A stretch of 47,712 nucleotides of DNA from Rikenellaceae bacterium (lineage in GTDB: Bacteria; Bacteroidota; Bacteroidia; Bacteroidales; Rikenellaceae). The stretch spans positions 1 through 47,712 of the forward strand of contig JAUMXM010000007.1 in NCBI GenBank assembly GCA_030529085.1, in the 5' to 3' direction. Under the pieces are notes generated by a model, which saw only the letters and a list, made by a program, of their open reading frames with translations, did no database searches and was not told the origin of the DNA. Made by a program: the position numbers and the translations under genes. How positions within the stretch are numbered: position 1 is the first letter of the stretch; each line of letters begins with the position of its first letter. Shown here piece by piece: positions 33,550 to 42,446 of this stretch.

Positions 33550-34332
33550 ATGAAAAACAAATTACTTTTCTTGAGCCTGATGGTCATCCTTATGACCTCG
33601 TGTGCTTCGCCGAAGAAGTTTGTCTACCTGCAGGATATGAAGGTGGGCGAGAAGGAGGCCTTCAATTTCAAGCACGAGGCTATTGTACATCGTGATGACC
33701 GTCTGAGTATTACGGTAACCTGCAAGAGCCCCGAGCTGGCCTTGCCCTTCAACAACCAGCAGGGTTTTGTTTCGGTGGCAGCCGATGGTCAGGTTGAGTC
33801 GCGCAGCGTGACCAAAGAGGTGGGCTATCGTGTCGATATCGATGGCAACATCGTCTTCCCGATTTTGGGCAAGATTCAGCTCGAAGGTCTCACCGTGAGC
33901 CAGGCTTCGGAGCTGATCCGCAACAAGATCATCGAGGGCAACTACATCAACGATCCGCAGGTCTCGATCGAGTTCCTGAACTTCAAATATTCGGTGCTGG
34001 GTGCTGCCAATGCGGGTGTCTATTCGGTCGAGGGCGACCGTGTAACGCTGCTCGAGGCTTTGGCCAAGGCGGGTGATACGAAGATGAATGCGCGCGTAGA
34101 CCAGGTGCTGGTCATCCGCGAGGTGGGCAACGAGCGTGTGGTCTACTCACACGACCTGCGCAGCAAGGAGTTCTTCAATTCGCCGGCCTTCTACCTGCAG
34201 CAGAATGATGTGATCTACGTGGTTCCGAAGTATCGTCGCACCGATACCGAGTCGCGCATCCTGCAGTATATTTCGGTATTTGTTTCGATTGCTACGGCGG
34301 CTTCGGCTGTTCTGTGGTACACGACGCGTTAA
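33550..34332 (+). CDS. Wza-type outer membrane polysaccharide export lipoprotein
   Basis: This 260-aa protein has a lipoprotein signal with Cys18 (LMTSCAS), a poly-export domain (about 40-130; DRLSITVTCKSPELALPF, YRVDIDGNIVFPILGKI), a SLBB-like domain (about 150-230; GVYSVEGDRVTLLEALAKAG), and a C-terminal hydrophobic helix (about 238-255), the segment that crosses the outer membrane in Wza. It forms the export channel with Wzc, encoded 34 bp downstream. Length and plan are normal for Bacteroidetes. Confidence 0.92.
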   Translation: MKNKLLFLSLMVILMTSCASPKKFVYLQDMKVGEKEAFNFKHEAIVHRDDRLSITVTCKSPELALPFNNQQGFVSVAADGQVESRSVTKEVGYRVDIDGNIVFPILGKIQLEGLTVSQASELIRNKIIEGNYINDPQVSIEFLNFKYSVLGAANAGVYSVEGDRVTLLEALAKAGDTKMNARVDQVLVIREVGNERVVYSHDLRSKEFFNSPAFYLQQNDVIYVVPKYRRTDTESRILQYISVFVSIATAASAVLWYTTR

Positions 34333-34366
34333 AAAAAAGAGTTAGTTACGAGTTTTTTTCAATACG

Positions 34367-36757
34367 ATGCAAACAAAGAAAAATAAGACCGACGAGATTA
34401 ATCTCTCCGAACTCTTCGTCTACCTCTTTTCGAAGTGGCCCTGGTTCTTACTCTCGATTGCCCTCTGTGTGGGTATTGCGTGGTACTACTACGCCTCGTC
34501 GCCCTTCGTCTATTTCCGTACGACGTCGGTATTTATCAAGGATCCGGCCCAGAAGACCTCTTCGGCAGGCCTCGATCGCTACGACAATTACATTAATAAG
34601 GTAAATGTGGCGAGTGAGATCTACCGCTTCCGCACCAAGAACCTGATGCGCGAGGTGGTCAAGCGTGCCCACGCCGATGTGAGCTACACGATTGCCGATG
34701 GTCTGCGCGACAAGGAGCTCTACTCGGCAGCTCCCGTGCGTGTGACCTTCCCCGAGGAGATGCAGAACCACTATGTGGCCTTCACGCTCAAGATGACCGA
34801 CATGAAGACGGTCGAGTTGTCGGATTTTGCCGGTGACGAGGAGATGCCCGCCATCCAGGCGCCGATTGGCGACACGATTCCGATCTATGTGGGTCAGGTG
34901 GTTGTCTCGCCGACCAACTTCTGCAACGAAACCTGGGTGGGTCGTACGATTCGCGTAACGAAGAATCCGATCAACGCCATGGTGGGTTACTTCTTGTCGA
35001 ATTTCGGTATTCGCCAGGAGTCGGAGGAGGCCTCGATCTTGTCGCTTTCGATGAAGGATTGCTCGCCGATCCGTGCCGAGGATATGCTCAACACGCTCAT
35101 CGCGGTCTACAACGAGGAGTCGATCCGCGATAAGAACCAGGTGGCCATCAATACGGCCAACTTCATCAACGAGCGTCTGATTATCATCGAGCGCGAGCTG
35201 GGCTCTGTCGAGCAGTCGCTCGAGTCGTACAAGGTCTCGAACGAGATCATCAGCCTGGAGTCCTCGGCGGGTCAGGCCGTGAGCGAGAGTACGCAGCACA
35301 GCACCGCGCTGATCGAGCTGGAGACGCAGCTGCAGTATGCGGGTTATATCCGCGATTACCTGACCGACCCGACGAAGGAGGTCGAGCTGATCCCTGCCAA
35401 TACGGGTCTGAGCAACATGAACATCGAGACGCAGATCAACCAATACAACCAGATGAAGCTGCGCCGCGATAAGCTCATCGTCGATGGCAACGATTCGAAC
35501 CCTGTTATTCAGGAGCTCAACAGCTCGTTGCGCGCCATGAAGCAGACGATTATCCGTGCCGTGGATAACCTGATCGCCAACCTGGAGGCGAAGATCAAAG
35601 ATACTTCGAGCCGCGAGCATCGTGCTCAGGCCCGTGTGCGCTCTATCCCCCGCAAGGAGCGCGACATGCTTTCGATCGAGCGTCAGCAGAAGATCAAGGA
35701 GAGCCTCTACCTCTTCCTCCTGAATCGTCGCGAGGAGAATGCCCTGACGCAGGCCATGGCCGACAACAACGCGCAGATTATCGACGACACGATGGGTTCA
35801 AACAGCCCCATCGAGCCCTCGCGCAACCGCATCTTGTTGCTCGGTCTCTTGATTGGTTTGGCCTTACCGGCGATCTACTTCCTCTTGAACCTCTTCCTCG
35901 ATACGCGCGTGAGAAGCAAGCGCGACATCAAGGAGGCTGTCTCCGTTCCTATCCTGGGCGATATTCCGCTCGACAAGGAGCTCATGAAGACGAATACGGG
36001 CAAGGCCCTTGCGCTTGTCGAGAAGAAGGAGGGCATGATTGCCGAGGCTTTCCGCATCCTGCGCACCAACCTGCGTTACAAGTTACACGGAGGTGTGAAG
36101 CGTAGCAGCGGCGAGCACAAGAGCTATGTGATTACCCTTACCTCGTTCAACGAGAATGCCGGTAAGACCTTCATCGCCAGCAACCTGGCTATGAGCCTTG
36201 TCAATGCAGGTCGCAAGGTGGTCGTGGTCGACATGGATATCCGCAAGGGTACCCTTTCGGCACCCTATGGCGACCGCCATCGTGGTTTGACCAACTACCT
36301 GGCCGATGAGGAGTTTAAGGCCGAGGATCTGATCCGCAAGGATGCCCTTGCCGAGGGTCTGGATCTGGTAGCTGCAGGTGTGATTGCCCCGAATCCCGCC
36401 GAGCTGCTGATGTCCGAGCGCCTCGACGAACTCTTCGCCATGCTCCGCGAGCGTTACGATTATATCGTGGCCGATAATGTCCCCATCGGCATTATCGCCG
36501 ACGGTACGATTTCGAACCGCATCGCCGATCTTACGATCTTCGTGGTACGTGCCGGTCGTCTCGATAAGCGCCAGCTGCCCGAACTCGAGGAGCTCTACCA
36601 GGAGGGTAAGCTCAAGAACATGGCTCTGGTAGTCAACGGTACCGAGGCCTTCCGCCGTTATGGCTCGGGCTACGGTTACGGCTATGGCTATGGCTATGGC
36701 ACCCCGGCCAAGGAGTCGATCATCAATAAGGTAAAAAAGAAGATAACAAGAAAATAA
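34367..36757 (+). CDS. Wzc-type chain-length regulator and tyrosine kinase
   Basis: This 796-aa inner-membrane protein controls EPS polymerisation and export. It has a Wzz-like first membrane helix (about residues 24-45), a long periplasmic coiled-coil region (about 240-440) with a GNVR-like segment, a second helix (about 488-512), and a cytoplasmic BY-kinase domain. Walker A is NENAGKT (about 595), Walker A' VVVVDMDIR (about 619), and Walker B-like IVADNVPIGI. The C-terminus holds the tyrosine cluster used for autophosphorylation, here a strict Tyr-Gly repeat (about 769-778). No cognate low-molecular-weight tyrosine phosphatase is in the window. Confidence 0.93.
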   Translation: MQTKKNKTDEINLSELFVYLFSKWPWFLLSIALCVGIAWYYYASSPFVYFRTTSVFIKDPAQKTSSAGLDRYDNYINKVNVASEIYRFRTKNLMREVVKRAHADVSYTIADGLRDKELYSAAPVRVTFPEEMQNHYVAFTLKMTDMKTVELSDFAGDEEMPAIQAPIGDTIPIYVGQVVVSPTNFCNETWVGRTIRVTKNPINAMVGYFLSNFGIRQESEEASILSLSMKDCSPIRAEDMLNTLIAVYNEESIRDKNQVAINTANFINERLIIIERELGSVEQSLESYKVSNEIISLESSAGQAVSESTQHSTALIELETQLQYAGYIRDYLTDPTKEVELIPANTGLSNMNIETQINQYNQMKLRRDKLIVDGNDSNPVIQELNSSLRAMKQTIIRAVDNLIANLEAKIKDTSSREHRAQARVRSIPRKERDMLSIERQQKIKESLYLFLLNRREENALTQAMADNNAQIIDDTMGSNSPIEPSRNRILLLGLLIGLALPAIYFLLNLFLDTRVRSKRDIKEAVSVPILGDIPLDKELMKTNTGKALALVEKKEGMIAEAFRILRTNLRYKLHGGVKRSSGEHKSYVITLTSFNENAGKTFIASNLAMSLVNAGRKVVVVDMDIRKGTLSAPYGDRHRGLTNYLADEEFKAEDLIRKDALAEGLDLVAAGVIAPNPAELLMSERLDELFAMLRERYDYIVADNVPIGIIADGTISNRIADLTIFVVRAGRLDKRQLPELEELYQEGKLKNMALVVNGTEAFRRYGSGYGYGYGYGYGTPAKESIINKVKKKITRK
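36671..36700 (+). repeat. Five tandem TAYGGY hexamers (Tyr-Gly repeat) in wzc
   Basis: Five in-frame hexamers encode YGYGYGYGYG at the kinase tail, preceded by YGSG. Copy-number slippage would change the number of phosphorylatable tyrosines without shifting the frame. Confidence 0.8.
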
Positions 36758-36863
36758 AAAAACAACGCCCCCCATCGAAAAATTACAGCTCAAAAAAATC
36801 AAAAATCCTACTTGAAAAATTGTAATTAAAGAAGTTAAACAATGATAACTAAATTGCGCAAAC

Positions 36864-37043
36864 ATGAAACAGAAAAGAAGTTATGAGGTACCTCGAACCG
36901 AGTTGGTTCGAGTACTAACCGAGGGCACCTTTGCCTCCTCGGGCGAGCAGATTGTTGAGGAGAGCAACACCGATGTCTCCATTAATCGTCAAGGCGGTTT
37001 AGAGAGCGATACAGGCTTCGATATCTCAGGATGGGATGAGTAA
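36864..37043 (+). CDS. 59-aa peptide with YxxP motif and acidic C-terminus
   Basis: ATG at 36864 to TAA at 37041-37043 encodes MKQKRSYEVPRTELVRVLTE, then 39 more residues ending in DISGWDE. The basic N-terminus with Tyr7-x-x-Pro10 and a Glu/Asp/Ser-rich, Trp-containing tail fits a recurring type of tiny Bacteroidales protein whose function is unknown. There is no signal peptide or cysteine. It lies 106 bp after wzc with no terminator and 42 bp before the PI-PLC lipoprotein. Because YxxP is also part of some leader peptides bound by PqqD-like domains, it is a candidate partner for the upstream PqqD-like protein; that link is inference. Confidence 0.6.
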   Translation: MKQKRSYEVPRTELVRVLTEGTFASSGEQIVEESNTDVSINRQGGLESDTGFDISGWDE

Positions 37044-37085
37044 GCTTGTGTTAAACGAAGTATAAACCGAAAAAACGTAGAAATT

Positions 37086-39200
37086 ATGAAACGATACTTG
37101 ATGATTTTGGGTGCTTTGGCAGCTCTGACAATGAGTGCCTGCACGAAGGATGCTACCGATGAGGTTGTGAAGAATACCTACGAGGATGGTAGCCTGATAG
37201 TTTTCAATTTGGGTGAGGACACCCGCACGGTCTACGACGAAGGGGATCGTTTGCAGATCAACTGGGAGGAGAGCGATGTGGTTCGCGTCATGTCGCCCCA
37301 GGCCAAGGTGGGTGACAATTACGATGTCCACGAGGCAGCCTATTCGGTCGTTCCCGACACCGATAAGCCGAGCACGGGTAAGTTGGCCGTCAATGAGAAT
37401 GGCCTGCAGTGGACGGCCGAGCGCACCTATGATTTTTATGCGGTCTATCCCGGTGACAATGCCGAGATTACGATGGCCGAGGGCGAGGGTAACTGTGTAG
37501 CCACCTTCCCGATGCCCTACGATCAGACGTGTACGGTTGTCGATGCTGCTGCTACGAATATCGTGACTACGCCCGATATGTCGCATGCCTACATGGTTTC
37601 GGCTGCGAACTATACGGTTAGCAGCGAGAATTCGTCTATTACGCTCCCCTTCAAGCCCATTATGACCACCCTCGAGGTGAAGGTGAAGGGTTGTAAGGAT
37701 GAGACGGCAGCGGAGAATCAGAGCAATACTTATACGGTGCCGACGATCAAGGTGAGCGGTATCAGTATTCAGATACCCTTCACGTCGAATGTAGCGGCTA
37801 CGTTCCAGTATGATATGACCAAAGGTAAGATTCTCGACGAATACGGTGGTACCTTTACCGAGGAGGGCGCTGCTTATGAGAATCTCTTCGTGGGTGTTCA
37901 GTCGGGTGAAGATGCCTATGTCGAGGTTGGCGAGGGCGAGACGTTGACGCTGACAGCCTTCCTGCCTCCTATCGAGATTTCGGATGCCAAGCAGGTGAAG
38001 ATTCGTGTACACGCTACGGGCTACACCGAGTTGGTAGCTACGCTCAAGCCCGCAGGTGATGATGTGATTGCCGCTTCGTCGAAGCGACTGATCAACCTGC
38101 CCGATGTGAAGTATGCTTACACGCCCGAGGAGCAGGCTTCGGTGAACAACTGGCTGACGCCGCTCAACGACAATATCTACATCTCGGAGCTCTCGATCCC
38201 GGGTGCACACGATGCTACGACGGGTGAGGCAACGCAGGAGCCTACCGGTTTCTTGCAATGGATTATTGAAGCCTTCTTGGATATTGTTCGTTCTTCGTAT
38301 GGCCAAACCCAGGATCTGACCATCAAGGAGCAGATGGCACAGGGTCTTCGTTGCTTCGATTTCCGTCCGGCCGTCTATAACGAGGGTGGTACCGAAAAGC
38401 TTTACCTCTACCACGGTGTCATTCGTTACAATATGTTGTTTGGTACTTCGATGCAGAATTTGGCCGAGTATCTCTTCGAGTATCCCGGTGAGTTCGGTTT
38501 GATTATCATGCGCCATGAGTCGGAGATTGCCGATATGGGTACTCTTCTTTCTGTCTTCGAGCAGGATCAGACCAATTGGGCAAAGTTGATGAACGAGGTG
38601 TTCGATGCCGAGCGTAGCTATACCACATCGGCCGGTGAGACGATCAATTATACATTGCGTGATCTGATTGTAACGTGGAAACCCGACCTGACGCTGGCCG
38701 AGGCGCGAGGCAAGATTATCATCCTTTCGCGCAGCGATTATGCCTACGGTAGCTACACAACACACGGCTTGATTACGCCCGACTATGGTGGTAAGGAGGA
38801 AATTGCATGCTCGGTGATTGGTAACGGTACGACCTATTCCAATGCAATCACCGTTCAGGATCTCTACGACCCGGGAACGGCCGCAGCAAAGTGGAACGCC
38901 GTACAGCCCGTGTTGGATGAGGCGGCTGAGGTTTCGCTTGCCGAGACTCCGAACTATATGTGGTATTTGAACCATGCTTCGGGTTATCTCAACAATTCGG
39001 CAACAACAAGCAGCTACCAGTCGAATGCTGCCGCTACGAATAAGGCGGTCTACGACTATATCACGAGCGATACGTGGAAGGGTTCGACCGGTATTGTGTT
39101 GATCGACTACGTGGGCGTGGAAACCTACTACGGTGATATCCTGCCGCAGGTAATCGTCGACAACAACTACAAGTACTACTTGAAGCGCAAGTCGAACTAA
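37086..39200 (+). CDS. Fimbrillin-like lipoprotein fused to a PI-PLC X domain
   Basis: This 704-aa exported lipoprotein has signal Cys19 (TMSACTKD). Its N-terminal half (about 25-345) resembles the fimbrillin/Mfa-like beta-rich region (TRTVYDEGDRLQINWEESD, DFYAVYPG, LPFKPIMTTLEVKVKG). The C-terminal half (about 355-704) is a phosphatidylinositol-specific phospholipase C X-type domain with His375-Asp376 (SIPGAHDA), GLRCFDFRP and the second catalytic His443 (LYLYHGV). It probably acts at the cell surface on inositol phospholipids, inositol sphingolipids or GPI-type anchors. It follows the 59-aa ORF and may be part of EPS unit B's read-through or separately expressed. Confidence 0.85.
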   Translation: MKRYLMILGALAALTMSACTKDATDEVVKNTYEDGSLIVFNLGEDTRTVYDEGDRLQINWEESDVVRVMSPQAKVGDNYDVHEAAYSVVPDTDKPSTGKLAVNENGLQWTAERTYDFYAVYPGDNAEITMAEGEGNCVATFPMPYDQTCTVVDAAATNIVTTPDMSHAYMVSAANYTVSSENSSITLPFKPIMTTLEVKVKGCKDETAAENQSNTYTVPTIKVSGISIQIPFTSNVAATFQYDMTKGKILDEYGGTFTEEGAAYENLFVGVQSGEDAYVEVGEGETLTLTAFLPPIEISDAKQVKIRVHATGYTELVATLKPAGDDVIAASSKRLINLPDVKYAYTPEEQASVNNWLTPLNDNIYISELSIPGAHDATTGEATQEPTGFLQWIIEAFLDIVRSSYGQTQDLTIKEQMAQGLRCFDFRPAVYNEGGTEKLYLYHGVIRYNMLFGTSMQNLAEYLFEYPGEFGLIIMRHESEIADMGTLLSVFEQDQTNWAKLMNEVFDAERSYTTSAGETINYTLRDLIVTWKPDLTLAEARGKIIILSRSDYAYGSYTTHGLITPDYGGKEEIACSVIGNGTTYSNAITVQDLYDPGTAAAKWNAVQPVLDEAAEVSLAETPNYMWYLNHASGYLNNSATTSSYQSNAAATNKAVYDYITSDTWKGSTGIVLIDYVGVETYYGDILPQVIVDNNYKYYLKRKSN

Positions 39201-39533
39201 TAAACGAACCGCAACGACATTTTTGTCGAATGCGACCGACAAAGAGCGAGCCTCCCTGCGAGCGTGGGTTACTTTCGGTAGCCCACGCCCAAAGGGGAGA
39301 GTCTCGAGCGGGGCTTGCGGTTTCGTGCGTGAGAAACGGCGATAGAATCGCCCCTCAGGGTTCAACCCCAAGCGACACCTGATTTTACAAACCCGGGCTC
39401 TGCGGTCATTTTGCGTCACGCGACTCGCCCCAACGGGAGCGCAAAACGTGGAAGGAGACCCGCAGCAAGTGATACAAAATGACACAAAATAACCGTGACA
39501 AACAATTCATTTATTAACCAAAAACAGTAAGCT
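39201..39533 (+). other. Structured G+C-rich intergenic region before ompA
   Basis: These 333 bp have no convincing gene but several stems: CGACA/TGTCG (39215-39228), GCGTGGGTTAC/GTAGCCCACGC (39262-39288, one G-U pair) and TTTTGCG/CGCAAAA (39409-39446). None has a T tail, so they are not ordinary terminators. They could belong to a long 5' leader of the OmpA-family gene or to a small RNA. I found no clear TAnnTTTG box. Confidence 0.45.
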
Positions 39534-40766
39534 ATGAAGAAAATTTTGACGCTTTTGGCGTTTGCCTTGATGGCAGGCGCAGCCTTTGCTCAGACGGCCG
39601 ATGTCGAGGAGGAGGTAATCTACGAAAAGAACAACCACAAGGTTGTGACCAACACCTTCTGGGATAACTGGTGGGTACAGCTCGGTGCCGGTGCTCAGAT
39701 CTACTACGGTGACCACAACAAGCATGTGGACTTCGTCGACCGTCTTTCGCTGGCTCTCGATGCCGGTTTCGGTAAGTGGTTCAGCCCCCAGATCGGTGTG
39801 CGTGCCATGATCAGCGGTCTGTCGGTAAACGGCGCTACGCAGACGTGGCTGCAGGAGGATGGCGGTGTTCACGCGACGGGTAATACGATCCCCGGCAAGT
39901 ACACCCACGACTACGGTTACCTGGTTGAGCAGCAGTTCGACTTCTACAACCTGCACGCCGATGTTCTCTTCAACATGTCGAACATTCTCTGCGGTTACAA
40001 GGAGAAGCGCGTATGGAACTGCTCGCCCTACATCGGTGTAGGTTGGATGGTGACCTGGAATAGCCCCCGCGCTCGTGAGGTGAGCCTCAACCTCGGTATC
40101 TTCAATGCCATTCGTCTGAGCGACAAGTTCGATTTCAACATCGACCTGCGCACCACGATGGTAAAGGATGGTTTCGACGGTGAGGTTGGTGGCCGCAAGG
40201 AGGAGGGTCTCTGGACCGCAACGGCCGGCTTCTCGTACAAGTTCAAGCAGCGTGGCTGGGATCGCTCGAAGACCATCATCCGCAACAACCGCGCCGAGGC
40301 CAACGCCCTGCAGAAGCAGCTCGAGGCCCTGCAGCGTGAGAACGACGGTCTGCGCAACGACCTGGCTAATGCCAAGGGTAAGGAGATTCGCGTCGTAGAG
40401 AAGGAGGCAACTGTATCGCCCGTACTCGTAACCTTCGAGATCGGCAAGTCGAAGCTCTCGAACCAGGCTCGTGTAACCCTCGGTCTGTTGGCTAAGGCCA
40501 TCAAGGATTCGGACAACAAGCTGGTTTACACCATCGCCGGTTATGCCGATGCAGGTACGGGTTCGAAGAAGATCAACCAGAAGCTCTCCGAGGAGCGCGC
40601 TCAGGCTGTCTACAACTGCCTCACCGAGGAGTTTGGCGTAGACGAGAGCCAGCTGCGTGTTGTATCGAAGGGTGGTGTTGAGAACATGTACTACGACGAT
40701 CCTCGTCTGAGCCGCGCCGTTATCATGGGTGCCAATGCCGAGGCCGGTTACGACATCGAGAAGTAA
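39534..40766 (+). CDS. OmpA-family outer membrane protein
   Basis: This 410-aa protein has a signal peptide (cleavage near AFAQ, residue 20), an N-terminal beta-barrel-like domain (about 40-240; alternating aromatic strands such as VQLGAGAQIYYG and ATAGFSYKFKQ), a short coiled coil (about 255-285; ALQKQLEALQRENDGL) and a C-terminal OmpA/MotB peptidoglycan-binding domain (about 295-400; TIAGYADAGTGS, NQKLSEERAQAVYNCL). It should tether the outer membrane to the cell wall. It is probably highly expressed, judged by uniform codon choice and a strong terminator. Homologues are major outer membrane proteins of Bacteroidales. Confidence 0.92.
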   Translation: MKKILTLLAFALMAGAAFAQTADVEEEVIYEKNNHKVVTNTFWDNWWVQLGAGAQIYYGDHNKHVDFVDRLSLALDAGFGKWFSPQIGVRAMISGLSVNGATQTWLQEDGGVHATGNTIPGKYTHDYGYLVEQQFDFYNLHADVLFNMSNILCGYKEKRVWNCSPYIGVGWMVTWNSPRAREVSLNLGIFNAIRLSDKFDFNIDLRTTMVKDGFDGEVGGRKEEGLWTATAGFSYKFKQRGWDRSKTIIRNNRAEANALQKQLEALQRENDGLRNDLANAKGKEIRVVEKEATVSPVLVTFEIGKSKLSNQARVTLGLLAKAIKDSDNKLVYTIAGYADAGTGSKKINQKLSEERAQAVYNCLTEEFGVDESQLRVVSKGGVENMYYDDPRLSRAVIMGANAEAGYDIEK

Positions 40767-40788
40767 TAGTTCGTTACACACAATCGTT

Positions 40789-40819
40789 AAGGGGACTCCT
40801 GTCGGGGGTCCCCTTTTTT
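40789..40819 (+). terminator. Terminator after the OmpA-family gene
   Basis: AAGGGGAC (40789-40796) pairs with GTCCCCTT (40808-40815), followed by T's to 40819. Confidence 0.87.
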
Positions 40820-40882
40820 GTTCTGTGCAGCGATGGGTTAATTTTTACCCCCTAATTTTTCAATTTTTCCATTTCCTTTGCG

Positions 40883-40890
40883 TAACTTTG
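40883..40890 (+). promoter_or_regulatory. -7 promoter element of proS
   Basis: TAACTTTG, a perfect TAnnTTTG, lies 40 bases before the proS ATG. No clear TTTG is seen at the -33 position. Confidence 0.45.
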
Positions 40891-40930
40891 TAGGTTGAAA
40901 GCGAAAAATCAAAAAAAACACAAAATAGCT

Positions 40931-42415
40931 ATGGCAAAGGAACTGAAAGATTTGACCAAGTCGGACGATAACTACTCGCAGTGGTACAACGACCTGGTGA
41001 TGAAGGCCGGACTGGCCGAAAATTCGGCTGTGCGCGGCTGCATGGTCATCAAGCCCTACGGCTACGCCATCTGGGAGAAGATGCAGGCCGCTCTGGATAA
41101 GATGTTCAAGGATACGGGCCACCAGAATGCCTACTTCCCCCTCTTTATCCCCAAGTCGTTCTTCTCGCGCGAGGCCAACCACGTCGAGGGCTTCGCCAAG
41201 GAGTGCGCCGTGGTGACCCACTACCGCCTCAAGAACGATCCCGAGGGTAAGGGCGTCGTGGTCGATCCCGCCGCCAAGCTCGAGGAGGAGCTCATCGTGC
41301 GTCCCACCTCGGAGACGATCATCTGGAACACCTACAAGAATTGGATCCAGTCCTACCGCGACCTGCCGATCCTCTGCAACCAGTGGGCCAACGTCGTACG
41401 CTGGGAGATGCGCACCCGCCTGTTCCTGCGTACCGCCGAGTTCCTCTGGCAGGAGGGCCACACGGCACACGCTACGCGCGAGGAGGCGATTGCCGAGGCC
41501 GAGAAGATGGTACACGTTTATGAGTCGTTTGCCCAGGATTGGATGGCACTGCCCGTTGTCGTAGGTCACAAGTCGCCCAACGAGCGCTTCGCAGGCGCCG
41601 AGGATACGCTGACGATCGAGGCCCTGATGCAGGATGGTAAGGCGCTCCAGAGCGGTACGTCGCACTTCCTGGGTCAGAACTTCGCCAAGGCCTTCGATGT
41701 GCAGTATGTCAACAAGGAGGGTAAGCAGGAGTATGTATGGGCCACCTCGTGGGGTGTCTCGACCCGTCTGATGGGTGCCCTGATCATGGCTCACTCGGAC
41801 AACAACGGTCTGGTGCTGCCTCCGAAGCTCGCCCCGATTCAGGTGGTGATGGTTCCCATCTACAAGTCGGCCGAGCAGCTCGCTGCCATCTGCGAGCGTT
41901 TCGATGCGATTGCCGCCGAGCTGAAGAAGCGTGGCATCAGCGTCAAGATCGACGACCGCGATAATGTACGTCCCGGCTTCAAGTTCGCCGAGTACGAGCT
42001 CAAGGGTGTCCCCGTACGTCTGGCTATGGGTGGCCGCGATATGGAGAACGGCACCATCGAGTTGGTGCGCCGCGATACGCTCGAGAAGCAGACCGTGAGC
42101 CTCGAGGGGCTGGAGGATCTGATCGAGCAGCTGATGACCGACATCCAGCAGGGTATCTTCCAGAAGGCGCTCAACTACCGCAACTCGATGATCACGAAGG
42201 TCGATTCGTGGGAGGAGTTCAAGCAGGTGCTCGACGAGAAGGGTGGCTTCATCTCGGCCCACTGGGATGGTACGGTCGAGACCGAGGTGGCTATCAAGGA
42301 GGCTACGAAGGCTACGATTCGCTGCATCCCCCTCGATGCCGAGGATGAGGAGGGCGTATGTATCTTCTCGGGCAAGCCCTCGCAGCGCCGTGTGCTCTTC
42401 GCCCGCAGCTACTAA
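40931..42415 (+). CDS. proS: Prolyl-tRNA synthetase, eukaryote/archaeal-like type
   Basis: This 494-aa class II synthetase charges tRNA-Pro. Motif 2 is in the [22 protein letters not shown] region, the proline pocket includes RPTSETIIW, and [14 protein letters not shown] and [12 protein letters not shown] (motif 3) follow. There is no bacterial-type editing insertion between motifs 2 and 3, and the protein ends in Tyr (FARSY), as in the eukaryote/archaeal-like ProRS common in Bacteroidetes. I chose the ATG at 40931 ([10 protein letters not shown]); the upstream extension is unconserved and would start just after the promoter. Confidence 0.95.
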   Translation: MAKELKDLTKSDDNYSQWYNDLVMKAGLAENSAVRGCMVIKPYGYAIWEKMQAALDKMFKDTGHQNAYFPLFIPKSFFSREANHVEGFAKECAVVTHYRLKNDPEGKGVVVDPAAKLEEELIVRPTSETIIWNTYKNWIQSYRDLPILCNQWANVVRWEMRTRLFLRTAEFLWQEGHTAHATREEAIAEAEKMVHVYESFAQDWMALPVVVGHKSPNERFAGAEDTLTIEALMQDGKALQSGTSHFLGQNFAKAFDVQYVNKEGKQEYVWATSWGVSTRLMGALIMAHSDNNGLVLPPKLAPIQVVMVPIYKSAEQLAAICERFDAIAAELKKRGISVKIDDRDNVRPGFKFAEYELKGVPVRLAMGGRDMENGTIELVRRDTLEKQTVSLEGLEDLIEQLMTDIQQGIFQKALNYRNSMITKVDSWEEFKQVLDEKGGFISAHWDGTVETEVAIKEATKATIRCIPLDAEDEEGVCIFSGKPSQRRVLFARSY

Positions 42416-42446
42416 ACCACGAACCGAACCTTAAAACTCAACTTTT

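Noticed and set aside
31243..37043. Lasso-peptide gene cluster
   Set aside because: PqqD-like, nucleotidyltransferase and HprK-like genes plus a YxxP peptide are suggestive, but the asparagine-synthetase-like cyclase and transglutaminase-like protease are absent, and the peptide core lacks a clear ring-forming pattern.
39355..39372. tRNA T-arm-like sequence GGGTTCAACCCC
   Set aside because: No acceptor stem, anticodon arm or D arm can be built around it.
37026..39485. 819-codon open frame on the minus strand opposite the PI-PLC lipoprotein
   Set aside because: The plus-strand frame has a lipoprotein signal and catalytic motifs; the minus frame has none and extends into the structured intergenic region.
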